The notes below the pieces were generated by a model. That model saw only the letters and a program-made list of their open reading frames with translations. It was not told where the DNA came from and did not search any database. Of a stretch of DNA of 64,000 nt, positions 16,391 to 25,217 are shown piece after piece. The DNA is from Oscillospiraceae bacterium. Lineage in GTDB: Bacteria > Bacillota > Clostridia > Oscillospirales > CAG-272. The DNA is taken from the NCBI GenBank assembly GCA_015065455.1, contig SVQI01000007.1:1-64000 (forward strand). Reading direction: 5' to 3'. Position 1 is the stretch's first letter. Every line of letters begins with the position of its first letter. The translations under genes were made by a program, and so were the position numbers.

Positions 16391-17089
16391 TCACTTATTA
16401 CCGTCTATCATATCTAAAATTCCGATAACGTTATTCCTTGTAATTACATAGCTTTCGAGCAAGTCTATCTCCACACCTCTAAGATGAAACATAATCTGTC
16501 TTGTCGTTATAATATCGTTAGTCGAGATCGCTGAATTATCAGGGTGATTGTGGCTTATTGCAACACGGTTTACGTTTCTGATGTTTGCCGTTCTGACCAG
16601 CTTTCCAATGCTTACAGAGCTTATCTTCTTTGAGCCTTCGTTTACCTTTACACAGTCGATAAGCACATCTTTTTTATCAAACAAAAGCAAATACACAATC
16701 TCTTCTGTCGCTCCGATATATTTTCTCAGTAAATACTCTTTTATATTACCGAACGTAACTGTATCTTTATTGTTTTCAGGCTGACCAGAGCTGTAAAGCT
16801 TTGACAGTTCGGGAATAAGATGCAAAAGGATCGCCGCGTTCTCAGTCATATTCTTCACACTTTTCAAGCTTTCAATATCCGCATTAAACACTCCCGAAAT
16901 ACCGCCGAATCGGTCTATCAAACCGTGCGCTATCTCATTGGTATCCTTGTACGGTATACCAAAAAATAACAACAACTCGAGTACAACGTGCTCTTCAAAT
17001 CCGTCTAATCCCTGCTTTTTAAATCTTTCTTTGAGTCTTGTTCTATGTCCTTTATGAACATTGGTTTTCTTCTTGTGTTCAAAAGTCAT
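16391..17089 (-). CDS. radC: RadC family JAMM/MPN domain protein
   Basis: 232 residues, the usual length. The N-terminal half has helix-hairpin-helix character ('LLLFFGIPYKDTNEIAHGLIDRFGGISGVF'). The C-terminal JAMM domain shows 'AISHNHPDNSAISTNDIITT', the His-x-His and Asp set that binds zinc in this fold. RadC was once linked to DNA repair, but its molecular function is unsettled. It is followed by a DUF1653 gene in the same operon. The ribosome site (AGGA) is close to the ATG. Confidence 0.87.
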   Translation of the reverse strand: MTFEHKKKTNVHKGHRTRLKERFKKQGLDGFEEHVVLELLLFFGIPYKDTNEIAHGLIDRFGGISGVFNADIESLKSVKNMTENAAILLHLIPELSKLYSSGQPENNKDTVTFGNIKEYLLRKYIGATEEIVYLLLFDKKDVLIDCVKVNEGSKKISSVSIGKLVRTANIRNVNRVAISHNHPDNSAISTNDIITTRQIMFHLRGVEIDLLESYVITRNNVIGILDMIDGNK

Positions 17090-17156
17090 TTCCTATATAA
17101 TGCCTTTCATGGTATGTGCCTATTTTTTATAATTACAACTTTTTGTTACAAACCAA

Positions 17157-17717
17157 TTATAGATCTACTATCTGAGGCTCGTGTTTAACGTACGGAAGAT
17201 ATTTTTTCAGAATATCCTCGGTTTTTATTTTCAACGTTGAAGTATTTATACAAGGATGGCACCTTACGTACTCGCTTTCAGCTATATCCCTGTCAATAAG
17301 AAGCTTCACTTCGCAATTTTTATCATTCGCAAGTCCCATAATGCTTACAGAACCGGGTGTTATATCAAGATATTCAAGCATTTTTTCGGCAGGTGCAAAA
17401 GACAGACGCGAGCTTCCGATCTGTTGGGAAATATCCTTTGTTTTAAACGGCTTTTTCCCCGGCATCATAAGCATATAAAACTTTGTCATCTGTCTGTTAC
17501 ACAAAAACAGATTCTTACAAATATCAACTCCAATAATACTCTCGACCACCTCGCATGCCTCAATCGTATCCGCGGGGTCGTGATCGGCCCTTATATACTC
17601 TATCCCTAAAGAATCAAGAAGGTCATATACTCTTATTTCCTTTTCAAGTCTGTTTGACGTATCACTCGGTCTCCCCTTGTATAAAACAGGATCTACCTTG
17701 AAAGTATTACAGTCCAT
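17157..17717 (-). CDS. YbaK/ProX-type prolyl-tRNA editing deacylase
   Basis: 186 residues from the ATG at 17717, which has AGGAGA in front; the longer frame begins at a TTG without a ribosome site. The N-terminus gives 'YDLLDSLGIEYIRADHDPADTIEACEVVE', the usual beginning of free-standing ProX/PrdX editing proteins. 'KNLFLCNRQMTKFYMLMMPG' carries the lysine expected in the YbaK core. 'GSSRLSFAPAEKMLEYLDITPGSVS' is also characteristic. These enzymes hydrolyse Ala-tRNA(Pro) made in error by prolyl-tRNA synthetase. Own promoter at 17762-17790. Confidence 0.85.
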   Translation of the reverse strand: MDCNTFKVDPVLYKGRPSDTSNRLEKEIRVYDLLDSLGIEYIRADHDPADTIEACEVVESIIGVDICKNLFLCNRQMTKFYMLMMPGKKPFKTKDISQQIGSSRLSFAPAEKMLEYLDITPGSVSIMGLANDKNCEVKLLIDRDIAESEYVRCHPCINTSTLKIKTEDILKKYLPYVKHEPQIVDL

Positions 17718-17761
17718 TTTTGCCGTTTCTCCTGTCTGTTTATTATAAATATCCAAGTATC

Positions 17762-17790
17762 ATTATACAGCATAAATTGACATAAATCAA
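17762..17790 (-). promoter_or_regulatory. Promoter of the YbaK/ProX gene
   Basis: Minus strand TTGATT, 17 bases, TATAAT, about 45 bases before the start codon. Confidence 0.75.
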
Positions 17791-17844
17791 GGCAGTATAG
17801 CTATTTTTAGAGTGTATATAGGCGAAAAACACATTTATTTTATG

Positions 17845-17872
17845 TTGACAAATCAACAAGCATAAGTATAAT
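17845..17872 (+). promoter_or_regulatory. Promoter of the DegV-family gene
   Basis: TTGACA, 16 bases, TATAAT, divergent from the YbaK/ProX promoter in the same gap. Confidence 0.8.
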
Positions 17873-17917
17873 AAAAATATAAGTAAAAAACCTTTTTTGT
17901 TTTAGTTGGAGAGATTT

Positions 17918-18760
17918 ATGAATATTGAAAAAGTAAAAATAGTAGCCGACTCCTCAAGCGATATATTATCACTTGATAATATCGGATTCGCATCAGCGCC
18001 TTTAAAAATTATGACGTCCGAAAGAGAGTTTGTTGACAATTCCGAACTTGACGTCAGAGAAATGGTTGACTACCTTAAAGGCTATAACGGAAAATCATCC
18101 ACTTCCTGCCCTAACATCGGCGACTGGCTTTCTGCATTCGGCGATGCGGAATACGTTTTCTGCATTACAATTACAGCTTCCTTGTCGGGAAGCTACAATG
18201 CGGCAAGACTCGCAAAAGAAGCTTATGAAAGCGAACATCCGGGCAGACGTGTTTACGTGCTTAACTCTCTGTCAACCGGCCCTGAAATGTGCCTTGTAAT
18301 TGAAAAAATGAAAGAGCTCATCGTTAGCGGTCTTGACTTTGACGAAGTGTGCGAAAAAACAGATGAATATTGCAAAAACACAGGTCTTTTGTTTATGCTT
18401 GAATCAATGCGAAATCTTGCAAACAACGGTAGAGTAAGCCACGTTGCCGCAAAGATGGCAGGAATACTCGGCATCAGAGCATTGGGTAAAGCAAGTGACA
18501 GAGGAGATCTTGAAATGCTTGAAAAATGCCGCGGAGAAAAAAGAACCGTTGATGCTATCATCGAACAGCTTAAGGCGCACGGTTTTAAATGCGGCAAGAT
18601 AAGAATTGCTCACTGTTTCAACGAAAAACTCGCAAATACAGTAAAAGAAAGACTTATCTCTGAATTTGGTGATATAGATATGGAAATTTATAACTGTCGA
18701 GGACTTTGCAGCTTCTACGCTGAGCTTGGCGGTCTGCTCTTAGGCTTTGAAAAAAATTAA
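17918..18760 (+). CDS. DegV family fatty-acid-binding protein
   Basis: 280 residues from the ATG at 17918 (TTGGAGAGA in front); the frame's earlier TTG overlaps that site. 'KIVADSSSDI' at the N-terminus, 'KSSTSCPNIGDWL' and 'ITITASLSGSYNAARLA' are the lipid-head-binding Ser/Thr motifs of DegV. 'VLNSLSTGPEM' and 'RNLANNGRVSHVAAKMAGILGI' are also typical. Family members bind fatty acids or related lipids; FakB proteins hand them to the FakA kinase, but no fakA is near, so the physiological partner is unknown. Terminator at 18786-18820. Confidence 0.87.
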   Translation: MNIEKVKIVADSSSDILSLDNIGFASAPLKIMTSEREFVDNSELDVREMVDYLKGYNGKSSTSCPNIGDWLSAFGDAEYVFCITITASLSGSYNAARLAKEAYESEHPGRRVYVLNSLSTGPEMCLVIEKMKELIVSGLDFDEVCEKTDEYCKNTGLLFMLESMRNLANNGRVSHVAAKMAGILGIRALGKASDRGDLEMLEKCRGEKRTVDAIIEQLKAHGFKCGKIRIAHCFNEKLANTVKERLISEFGDIDMEIYNCRGLCSFYAELGGLLLGFEKN

Positions 18761-18785
18761 GATAATTTATTTAAACAATTATTTA

Positions 18786-18820
18786 CCCATCGGAATTATA
18801 TTTCGATGGGTATTTTTTTA
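18786..18820 (+). terminator. Terminator of the DegV-family gene
   Basis: CCCATCGG / TTCGATGGG stem (one mismatch) followed by TATTTTTTT. Confidence 0.8.
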
Positions 18821-18845
18821 GTTAACGTCAATAGACAAAAAACAG

Positions 18846-18874
18846 TTGAACAATTATAATTGATATGATATAAT
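18846..18874 (+). promoter_or_regulatory. Promoter of the zinc-ribbon membrane protein
   Basis: TTGAAC, 17 bases, TATAAT, about 50 bases before the ATG. Confidence 0.7.
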
Positions 18875-18925
18875 TATGTTAAGAGAACATATTTACTTAA
18901 AAATAATAGACCTTTGGAGGTTAAT

Positions 18926-20362
18926 ATGGCTAATTTCTGTACTAAGTGCGGCACAAGGCTCGATATTGAAACGGGACTCTGCCCACAATGCGACTGCGAA
19001 AAAATCAATCTTTTGAAATTTAAACCCAAGTTCTGCACAAAATGCGGTACGCCGCTTAATGCAGAGGGAATTTGTCCTTCTTGTAATCCCCAGATAACCG
19101 AAATACCGATAGAAGCTGAACCTGAGATTCAAGAAGAGATTAAGCAAGAAATACAGCAGGAAAACACGTTATCTGCCGTCGTTGTTGACGAAACGGAAGA
19201 AGACTCAACAGAAGAAAAAGAAGCTGTCGATGTTACCGAAAATGTATATACCGAAGATGAGGGAACTCAGACAACAGAAAACGAAGACAGCGACACCGAC
19301 GTTACCGAAACGCAACAAGAGGAAGAACAAGAGCATCCTGTACAAGACATCAAAAACACACAAAACAAAATTCCAAACACACAGACTCCACCTACGTTCA
19401 TTCCCACACCTCCCCCTGTTGTAAACACGCCCGCTCCCACAGTTCAACCTGTTGTAAATCAAGCTCCCGCTGTTAAGCAAAAAAAGAAAAAGAAAGTATC
19501 TGTTGCTGAAGTACTTACAACAATTTTTATTTCATTTGCCTTATTTGTTACAACGCTTTTAGCGGTTGGAGTTATTTCAGCACGTAATACAATGCTATCC
19601 ACCAAGAGTATGGAAACCCTGCTCGAAAGCACAAATACATCCGAAATTATGAACTATATGTACGAGGGTGCAAAATCAGATATAAGCGCCTATATAAATG
19701 AGTATCTAGGCACTGACCTTACAGACAGAGATATTGATAAATACGCAAACAAAACTGACCTTCAGGCAAAGCTTGCAACAAAATTCTCTACATATTTTGA
19801 TGACCTTCTCAACAATACGGATAATTTTACACTTACAAAAAAAGAAGTAACCGACTTTATTTCCGACAACAAAGAACAGTTTGAAGAAATCAGCGGTGTC
19901 AAGCTAAGCGACGAGCAGTGTTCCGAAATTGCAAACGAAATAGTAGACGAAGAATACTTCGAAAGCATCAGTCCCTACACCGTCAGAAACAATAATAAAA
20001 CTGTAATCTCCATCGCAAGCTCCGTATTATCTAAAACGACAGTTGTAATTCTTATCATTCTCGTTATTGTGTGGATATTGATAATGATAGGAAATAATCC
20101 TTCTCAGGCGGCTCTCGGAACGGGTATTGTATTTATACTTGTAGGCGGTCTGACAACAGCTTTAGCAGTAACTATGGGCAAATTTGCAATCACCTTCGGT
20201 CTGCAGCAAAACATAGCAACACTGTGCGGTAATATACTGTATGTTAATATTACTGTGTTCGCATCTGTTTTGGGATCAGGTGTCGTATTGCTTATCATAA
20301 GAGCGATTGTAAGAAAAATTATTGAAAAAGCCAGAGAAAAAAGAGCCTTGAAAAATGCATAA
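18926..20362 (+). CDS. Double zinc-ribbon membrane protein of unknown function
   Basis: 478 residues from the ATG at 18926 (TTGGAGG in front). Two zinc ribbons open the protein: C5-C8/C19-C22 and C37-C40/C50-C53 ('FCTKCGTRL', 'FCTKCGTPL'). An acidic stretch (about 60-145, rich in Glu, Asp and Thr) and a proline-rich linker with 'PTFIPTPPPVV' follow. A lysine patch ('KQKKKKKVSVAEV') leads into a membrane helix at about 195-220, an extracellular helical domain of about 160 residues, and three more helices near 370-460. The tail is basic. This resembles bacterial zinc-ribbon membrane proteins thought to sense or regulate at the membrane, but no function is known and it stands alone. Confidence 0.6.
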   Translation: MANFCTKCGTRLDIETGLCPQCDCEKINLLKFKPKFCTKCGTPLNAEGICPSCNPQITEIPIEAEPEIQEEIKQEIQQENTLSAVVVDETEEDSTEEKEAVDVTENVYTEDEGTQTTENEDSDTDVTETQQEEEQEHPVQDIKNTQNKIPNTQTPPTFIPTPPPVVNTPAPTVQPVVNQAPAVKQKKKKKVSVAEVLTTIFISFALFVTTLLAVGVISARNTMLSTKSMETLLESTNTSEIMNYMYEGAKSDISAYINEYLGTDLTDRDIDKYANKTDLQAKLATKFSTYFDDLLNNTDNFTLTKKEVTDFISDNKEQFEEISGVKLSDEQCSEIANEIVDEEYFESISPYTVRNNNKTVISIASSVLSKTTVVILIILVIVWILIMIGNNPSQAALGTGIVFILVGGLTTALAVTMGKFAITFGLQQNIATLCGNILYVNITVFASVLGSGVVLLIIRAIVRKIIEKAREKRALKNA

Positions 20363-20378
20363 AAATATATAAAACATA

Positions 20379-20410
20379 AAAAATCCATCTGCTATGCAGG
20401 TGGTTTTTTT
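20379..20410 (+). terminator. Terminator of the zinc-ribbon protein gene
   Basis: AAATCCATCTG / CAGGTGGTTTTTTT stem with a short loop, about 15 bases after the stop. Confidence 0.75.
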
Positions 20411-20424
20411 GTGTCCGAAATTCT

Positions 20425-20475
20425 TAGCGCCGCCGCTTCGCTACCTCATCAGATGGAGCTAAAAAGTTAGATTAT
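20425..20475 (+). repeat. Partial R5 end module
   Basis: Holds GCCGCCGCTTCGCTACC, TCAGATGGAGC and AAAAAGTTAGATTATTTC, as at 35985 and 49740. It abuts repeat R3. Confidence 0.65.
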
Positions 20476-20490
20476 TTCTGGAGGCACATG

Positions 20491-20567
20491 CTGTCAGGAG
20501 CTTCGCTCCCGAACCCACACCAAAGGTGCTTTTTGAAAAAAGCTCCTTTGGAATCCGCAAAAACTTT
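20491..20567 (-). repeat. Structured repeat R3, copy 1
   Basis: Contains GGAGCTTCGCTCC (a UUCG-type hairpin on either strand) and a second stem AAAGGTGCTTTTT / AAAAAGCTCCTTT. The second stem differs in sequence from the other copies but still pairs. Lies downstream of a minus-strand gene, as do the other three copies. Confidence 0.75.
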
Positions 20568-20610
20568 AAAAAATAAGCATTTATTATAAATTTGTTCTTA
20601 TTTAAAATAT

Positions 20611-20648
20611 AAAAACAGCCGAAAGGTAATCCCTTCGGCTGTTTTTTG
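20611..20648 (-). terminator. Terminator of the cohesin-like gene
   Basis: AAAAACAGCCGAAAGG / CCCTTCGGCTGTTTTTT, strong on both strands, 28 bases past the stop codon. Confidence 0.85.
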
Positions 20649-20676
20649 TTTATTTTTATATTCCGATCGACTATGA

Positions 20677-22116
20677 TTACATCATAGGAATTTCGGGCAA
20701 TTCAGGGTAATTTTCTTCAACGTATCCGCTTGCTGCTTTAAAGTATTCATACATTGAATATACAACGTTGTGAACTTCGTTGCTTCTTTCACCATTATAA
20801 TCCTTAGCGCTGTTTGCATAGTTCATTATACTGTATTTGATAGTCATACCACCAATTGTTACACTATCCTGCAATGCATAGTACTGAGGCAATTTACCGT
20901 TGCTTTCGTAGTAGTAAAGATTACCTGATTTATGTTTAAGTCCATACTGCTGAGCCAAAGCTTCGTCGTTAACCTCAAAATAATGTCTGATTACAACGTT
21001 GCCAAACAATACGATGGTCGTTTCCTTATACGTCATTCCCTGAGGTAATTCTCCGGTTATTGACGGTTTTACAAACTTTTCAAGATGCTCCCTTACAACA
21101 CTTGTATCTGAACCAATAAATGTAATATTCTTATCAGCGAGGTCATCATCATTTCTATCAAAGTAGAGCTGTGATTTCGCACCGTAGTTAAGCATTGCTT
21201 TTACAAGGTTATGATAATCGGAAAACTCAGGAATTTCTAAAATTATCTCTGCATAATTTCTGATGTTTTCAGTATATTTTTCTCCCTCTACACCGTCAAC
21301 AATTACATAACCTGTAACGTCAGCAGTCATTTCGGTTGCATACAACGGAACAGAAAGCATATACTTTCCGTAATATTCATTCTCGGGATCGGTTACCTTG
21401 TGGTCTTCAGTAACGTCTATAGCGCCTCTGTTAGCATTAGCGCCGTCAATATCAAATTTAAACTTAACCTTTCCTGCTGCAATTTCGTTTACAGTACTTT
21501 CGGTGAAGTCCATATAGTAGTTCAATACAATGCTGCCCTCAAGAGAAACATTATACATATACAGTGAATCGCCTCTGTACATCTGTATCGGCTGTACGCT
21601 CAACTGCTGAGCATAATCCACGTGTTCAAAACTGTTTGCTGTGCTGGTAACGTAACCAAAATCGTTTACAGCTACGTTAATTGAACCGCTGTCAACACCT
21701 TTGTTTTCAAATTCAACAACAAAAAGCTCTCCCGATGCAAGATCTTCACCAATGTCAGATCCCATCCATTTGATAACAGCCTTACCCTCACTGATCGTAG
21801 ACTCAACGACCATATTGGCAAGATGTGTTTTTTGAGTATCAACCTTGACTCTCTTTGCCAACAATTTGCTCGCATTATCCCAAGTCAGAGTAACCATTCC
21901 GCACTCAATTTTCTTGTTATTATTTTCAAAATTAAATGGAACTTCAAAGCTCTCTCCAACCAGATAATCACCCATATTAATATTTTTGGATACTATCCGG
22001 GTCGTTATTTCAGGCTCTGAATTATTCACTATGGCAGCTGTAATCAAAAAGGCTACAACAACAAGAACAACAGTTGCAACAAGTGAAACATAAAGAATTC
22101 TTGAGGATTTTTTCAT
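20677..22116 (-). CDS. Membrane-anchored extracellular protein with cohesin-like N-terminal domain
   Basis: 479 residues from the second ATG (22116), which has GGAGA at proper spacing; the first ATG has none. An N-terminal anchor helix lies at about 7-30 ('LYVSLVATVVLVVVAFLI'). Residues about 50-165 ('VGESFEVPFNFENNNKKIECGMVTLTWDN', 'GELFVVEFENK') read like the beta-sandwich of cohesin/CBM-type domains. The C-terminal part has 'YHNLVKAMLNYGAKSQLYFD', a phrase I recognise from uncharacterised clostridial cell-surface proteins. It is acidic overall and has no sortase signal. It follows the HprK-like kinase gene by 52 bases on the same strand, so the two are probably co-transcribed. Ligand unknown. 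Confidence 0.5.
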   Translation of the reverse strand: MKKSSRILYVSLVATVVLVVVAFLITAAIVNNSEPEITTRIVSKNINMGDYLVGESFEVPFNFENNNKKIECGMVTLTWDNASKLLAKRVKVDTQKTHLANMVVESTISEGKAVIKWMGSDIGEDLASGELFVVEFENKGVDSGSINVAVNDFGYVTSTANSFEHVDYAQQLSVQPIQMYRGDSLYMYNVSLEGSIVLNYYMDFTESTVNEIAAGKVKFKFDIDGANANRGAIDVTEDHKVTDPENEYYGKYMLSVPLYATEMTADVTGYVIVDGVEGEKYTENIRNYAEIILEIPEFSDYHNLVKAMLNYGAKSQLYFDRNDDDLADKNITFIGSDTSVVREHLEKFVKPSITGELPQGMTYKETTIVLFGNVVIRHYFEVNDEALAQQYGLKHKSGNLYYYESNGKLPQYYALQDSVTIGGMTIKYSIMNYANSAKDYNGERSNEVHNVVYSMYEYFKAASGYVEENYPELPEIPMM

Positions 22117-22168
22117 ATCTCTTTTCTCCATAAATTATGCATTATTCATAATAGTGTATTTTGTCATC

Positions 22169-22897
22169 CTAAGACTTGTTTATTTTGGATAGATAATTAT
22201 ACGCAAATTTTGCAGATTCTGGGGAATACGTTACTCCAAGCGAGAAAATCGGAACTTTTGTCAAAAACTTATCAAGAATCTCAAGCAAATGGATAGCGCC
22301 GCCCTCTTGTCTGGGCCTTACCGTTTGCTCGAGAACCAAGCGCAACGCTTCTTCGGGTTCGATTTTCTTAATCTCATTAATCTCTGATCTGTAAATAAAA
22401 CACACAGCTTTTATTGGTGCAGTAACGTCTTCGTTTAAATCACTTTTACCCGAAAACGGTGTTCCCGACGCATAGAAAATACCGTCAACCTCTCTCACGA
22501 TAGGCTTGTCATCATTAATTACAACAGCCTCATCTTTACCAAACACCTGTTGCCAGAACGAAGTATGGGTTGACTTTCCTGTTCCGCTGTCCGCAGAAAA
22601 AAGATAAGCATACCCATCATATACAACCGCTGATGAATGAAGCATAAATCCGTTTCTGTCAAGCATCTTGTAAGCAAAAATAGCTCCGTACCACATATAT
22701 TCACAATCAGATAACGATAAGTGTGGATTCTCCTTCTGTCTTTCCTCTATAAATTCATCAGAAATGTCTATGTCAATTACATCTGAAATATCATTCGGTA
22801 CACAGTCTTCACATATATACTTTTCCGCATATTTCTTCAAATGCTCATATTTCGGTGACATATTTACATACAAATCGGCAATACGATATAACGACAT
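22169..22897 (-). CDS. HprK-like P-loop serine kinase domain protein
   Basis: 242 residues from the ATG at 22897, chosen for CAGGAGC upstream; the longer frame starts at TTG inside the leader. The P-loop 'FSADSGTGKSTHTSFW' lies at about 108-123, followed by 'VVINDDKPIVREVDGIFYASGTPFSG', which resembles the HPr kinase/PEP carboxykinase core. It lacks the N-terminal domain of genuine HprK and the usual HprK signature, so it is a relative rather than the catabolite-repression kinase. Relatives of this kind often occur in PqqD-linked peptide-modification loci, but none is present here. Target unknown. The leader is about 150 bases with two small hairpins. Confidence 0.6.
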   Translation of the reverse strand: MSLYRIADLYVNMSPKYEHLKKYAEKYICEDCVPNDISDVIDIDISDEFIEERQKENPHLSLSDCEYMWYGAIFAYKMLDRNGFMLHSSAVVYDGYAYLFSADSGTGKSTHTSFWQQVFGKDEAVVINDDKPIVREVDGIFYASGTPFSGKSDLNEDVTAPIKAVCFIYRSEINEIKKIEPEEALRLVLEQTVRPRQEGGAIHLLEILDKFLTKVPIFSLGVTYSPESAKFAYNYLSKINKS

Positions 22898-23050
22898 TAA
22901 ATGCTCCTGTGTTTTGATTTGCTCAAAAAAATAGTTTTTGTTAACACTTTTGTAAAAACAAAGTGTTATAGTATATTTCAAGAAAAGCTTATACTGTTAT
23001 CGGTGATACCCACCGAAAAAAGCATTTGTTACACAAACATATACATATTT

Positions 23051-23079
23051 ATTTTATACTATTATATATTTTTTGTCAA
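23051..23079 (-). promoter_or_regulatory. Promoter of the HprK-like/cohesin-like pair
   Basis: Minus strand TTGACA, 17 bases, TAAAAT, giving a leader of about 150 bases. Hairpins CGGTG/CACCG and AACACTTT/AAAGTGTT are visible in the leader. Confidence 0.65.
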
Positions 23080-23160
23080 TATTTTTTGCGGTTTTAAACG
23101 AACATTTCACAGACCTTTCGTTATTTATGCAAACTAAGTTTAGAAAGCAGGTTGGATATT

Positions 23161-25170
23161 ATGTCTTCATTACTAAAAAAAATAAAATCATATTTTCAAA
23201 TAACAGTTTCCTTCCTCGCAGACCACCCTTTTATAAGATGTTTTGTTTTGGCGTTTATAACTCTGTTTCTTTCGGAAACAATGTCAAGACATTCATTTAT
23301 CGAACCGTGGGCCTTCCTGTTCAGATCTCCGCTTGCATTTTTATTTAATTATCTGATCATACTTTTAACTTTTTCCGTTGCCTTGTTTTTCAAGAGGGAA
23401 TCTTTTGCCATTACGATAACTGCGTCATTCTGGCTTGGTATGTCCTTAGTAAACGGAATTATTTTATTTTTCAGACTGACTCCGTTTTCTGCAATAGATT
23501 TTTCTATAGCTATAAACATGCTTGGTATAATTGATATCTATCTAAATATATTCCAGCTGATACTTATAATCCTCGGCATTATAGCCCTTATCTTGTTACT
23601 CATACTTATCTGGAAAAAAACCTCAAAAACAAAAGTTTTCTTTGTTCGTAGCGGCATTTTTACAATAAGTATACTCATTTGCCTGATTTTGACGGGAGTT
23701 GTAGGCAAATATACAGGACTTCTTGATAAAAAATTTCCCAACCTTGCACAAGCTTATAAAGACTACGGCTTTGCATATTGCTTTTCGCTTAGCGTATTTG
23801 ACGTTGGAATTGACCAGCCCGCGCAATACTGTGATAACGTTATTGACAAGATTCTTGATGAAATCGACCACGATATTAACATTCCACCTGAAAACACCCC
23901 CAATGTTCTTATTGTTCAGCTTGAATCCTTTTTTGACATAAACAGAGTGTCAAACCTTATTACAAGCACAAACCCACAACCCACTCTGACATATCTGAAA
24001 GAAAACTATCCTCACGGTGTTATAACCGTTCCATCCATCGGAGGAGGAACAGCAAACGTTGAATTTGAAATATTAACCGGAATGAATCTTGAACATTTCG
24101 GCCCCGGAGAATACCCATATAAAACTGTTCTTAAATCACAAACGTGCGAAACACCCGCGTTTACGCTTAAAGAGTACGGATACACTTCCCACGCGATACA
24201 TAATCACACAGCAACCTTTTACGACAGATTTGCCGTATATCCTGCTCTTGGATTCGATACTTTTACTCCCCTTGAAATGATGTGTAACCCCGAATACAAT
24301 ATGCTCGGTTGGGCAAAAGACGAAATTCTGACACAGGAAATTCTCAGCTGTCTTAAATCAACCGAAGGCAGAGATTTCGTGTTTACCGTAAGTGTTCAAC
24401 CCCACGGAAAATTCCCCACGGAAAACGTAGTTACCGAATACGGAATACAGACTTCTCTGAAAAATGTTGACGACGAAGATATAAACGCTCAGTATAGCTA
24501 TTATGTAGACCAGCTTCACGGTACAGACAAATTTATAGCCAATTTAATAAAAGAATTATCCGAGCTTGATGAACCGACGGCTGTGCTGTTTTACGGAGAC
24601 CACTTCCCCACTATTTATATTGAAGATGAAAATCTGCTTGAAGGAACGAAGTACCAAACAGATTACGTAATCTGGGCTAATTATGATATTGAACAGGAAA
24701 ATAAAAACCTGAACGCATATCAACTTACTTCCCACTTTTTTGATACATTGGGAAGCAATCTCGGAACAACGACAAAGGTACATCAATATTTATCGTCATC
24801 TCTTAATTATCAGGATAAGCTTGAGATGATCGAATACGATATGCTGTACGGCGATAAGAACGTTTTTAAAGATAAAATCCCCTACGAAAAAACCGAAATG
24901 GCATACGGCTCGGAAGACGTTTACGTTACCGATATCGTACTGACAGACGACAATATTACGATATACGGAAACAAATTTAACGAGTGGACCAAAGTCAGAA
25001 TTGACGGAAAGCTTCACGACATTCTGTATATAAGCGACCGATGTATAAGGGTTGAAAACATTAACACCGAAGAAGCCGAACAACTGCAGATAGTTCTTAT
25101 TACAAGTGAACGCCTCGAAATGAGAACAAGCGCAGAATACACGATAAGCAGTTTTACAGAAACTTACTGA
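23161..25170 (+). CDS. LtaS-like lipoteichoic acid synthase / sulfatase-family phosphoglycerol transferase
   Basis: 669 residues from the ATG at 23161 (GCAGGTTGGA upstream). Five N-terminal membrane helices span about 20-190. The extracellular sulfatase-fold domain then begins with 'NVLIVQLESFFDINR', whose Glu is a metal ligand. 'VPSIGGGTANVEFEILTGMN' gives the catalytic Thr, and 'VQPHGKF' and 'VLFYGDHFPTIY' provide the Asp-His metal site. LtaS enzymes polymerise glycerol phosphate from phosphatidylglycerol onto a lipid anchor outside the membrane. An additional C-terminal segment of about 90 residues ('DIVLTDDNITIYGNKFNEWTKV') resembles a small beta domain not found in the core enzyme. Divergent from the HprK-like gene. 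Confidence 0.83.
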   Translation: MSSLLKKIKSYFQITVSFLADHPFIRCFVLAFITLFLSETMSRHSFIEPWAFLFRSPLAFLFNYLIILLTFSVALFFKRESFAITITASFWLGMSLVNGIILFFRLTPFSAIDFSIAINMLGIIDIYLNIFQLILIILGIIALILLLILIWKKTSKTKVFFVRSGIFTISILICLILTGVVGKYTGLLDKKFPNLAQAYKDYGFAYCFSLSVFDVGIDQPAQYCDNVIDKILDEIDHDINIPPENTPNVLIVQLESFFDINRVSNLITSTNPQPTLTYLKENYPHGVITVPSIGGGTANVEFEILTGMNLEHFGPGEYPYKTVLKSQTCETPAFTLKEYGYTSHAIHNHTATFYDRFAVYPALGFDTFTPLEMMCNPEYNMLGWAKDEILTQEILSCLKSTEGRDFVFTVSVQPHGKFPTENVVTEYGIQTSLKNVDDEDINAQYSYYVDQLHGTDKFIANLIKELSELDEPTAVLFYGDHFPTIYIEDENLLEGTKYQTDYVIWANYDIEQENKNLNAYQLTSHFFDTLGSNLGTTTKVHQYLSSSLNYQDKLEMIEYDMLYGDKNVFKDKIPYEKTEMAYGSEDVYVTDIVLTDDNITIYGNKFNEWTKVRIDGKLHDILYISDRCIRVENINTEEAEQLQIVLITSERLEMRTSAEYTISSFTETY

Positions 25171-25179
25171 AAAACAAAA

Positions 25180-25216
25180 AAAACACTATTGCTTAAAAAC
25201 AATAGTGTTTTTTATT
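25180..25216. terminator. Bidirectional terminator between LtaS-like and nuclease genes
   Basis: AAAAAACACTATTG / CAATAGTGTTTTTT stem with A/T tracts on both sides, filling the gap between convergent genes. Confidence 0.88.
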
Positions 25217-25217
25217 T

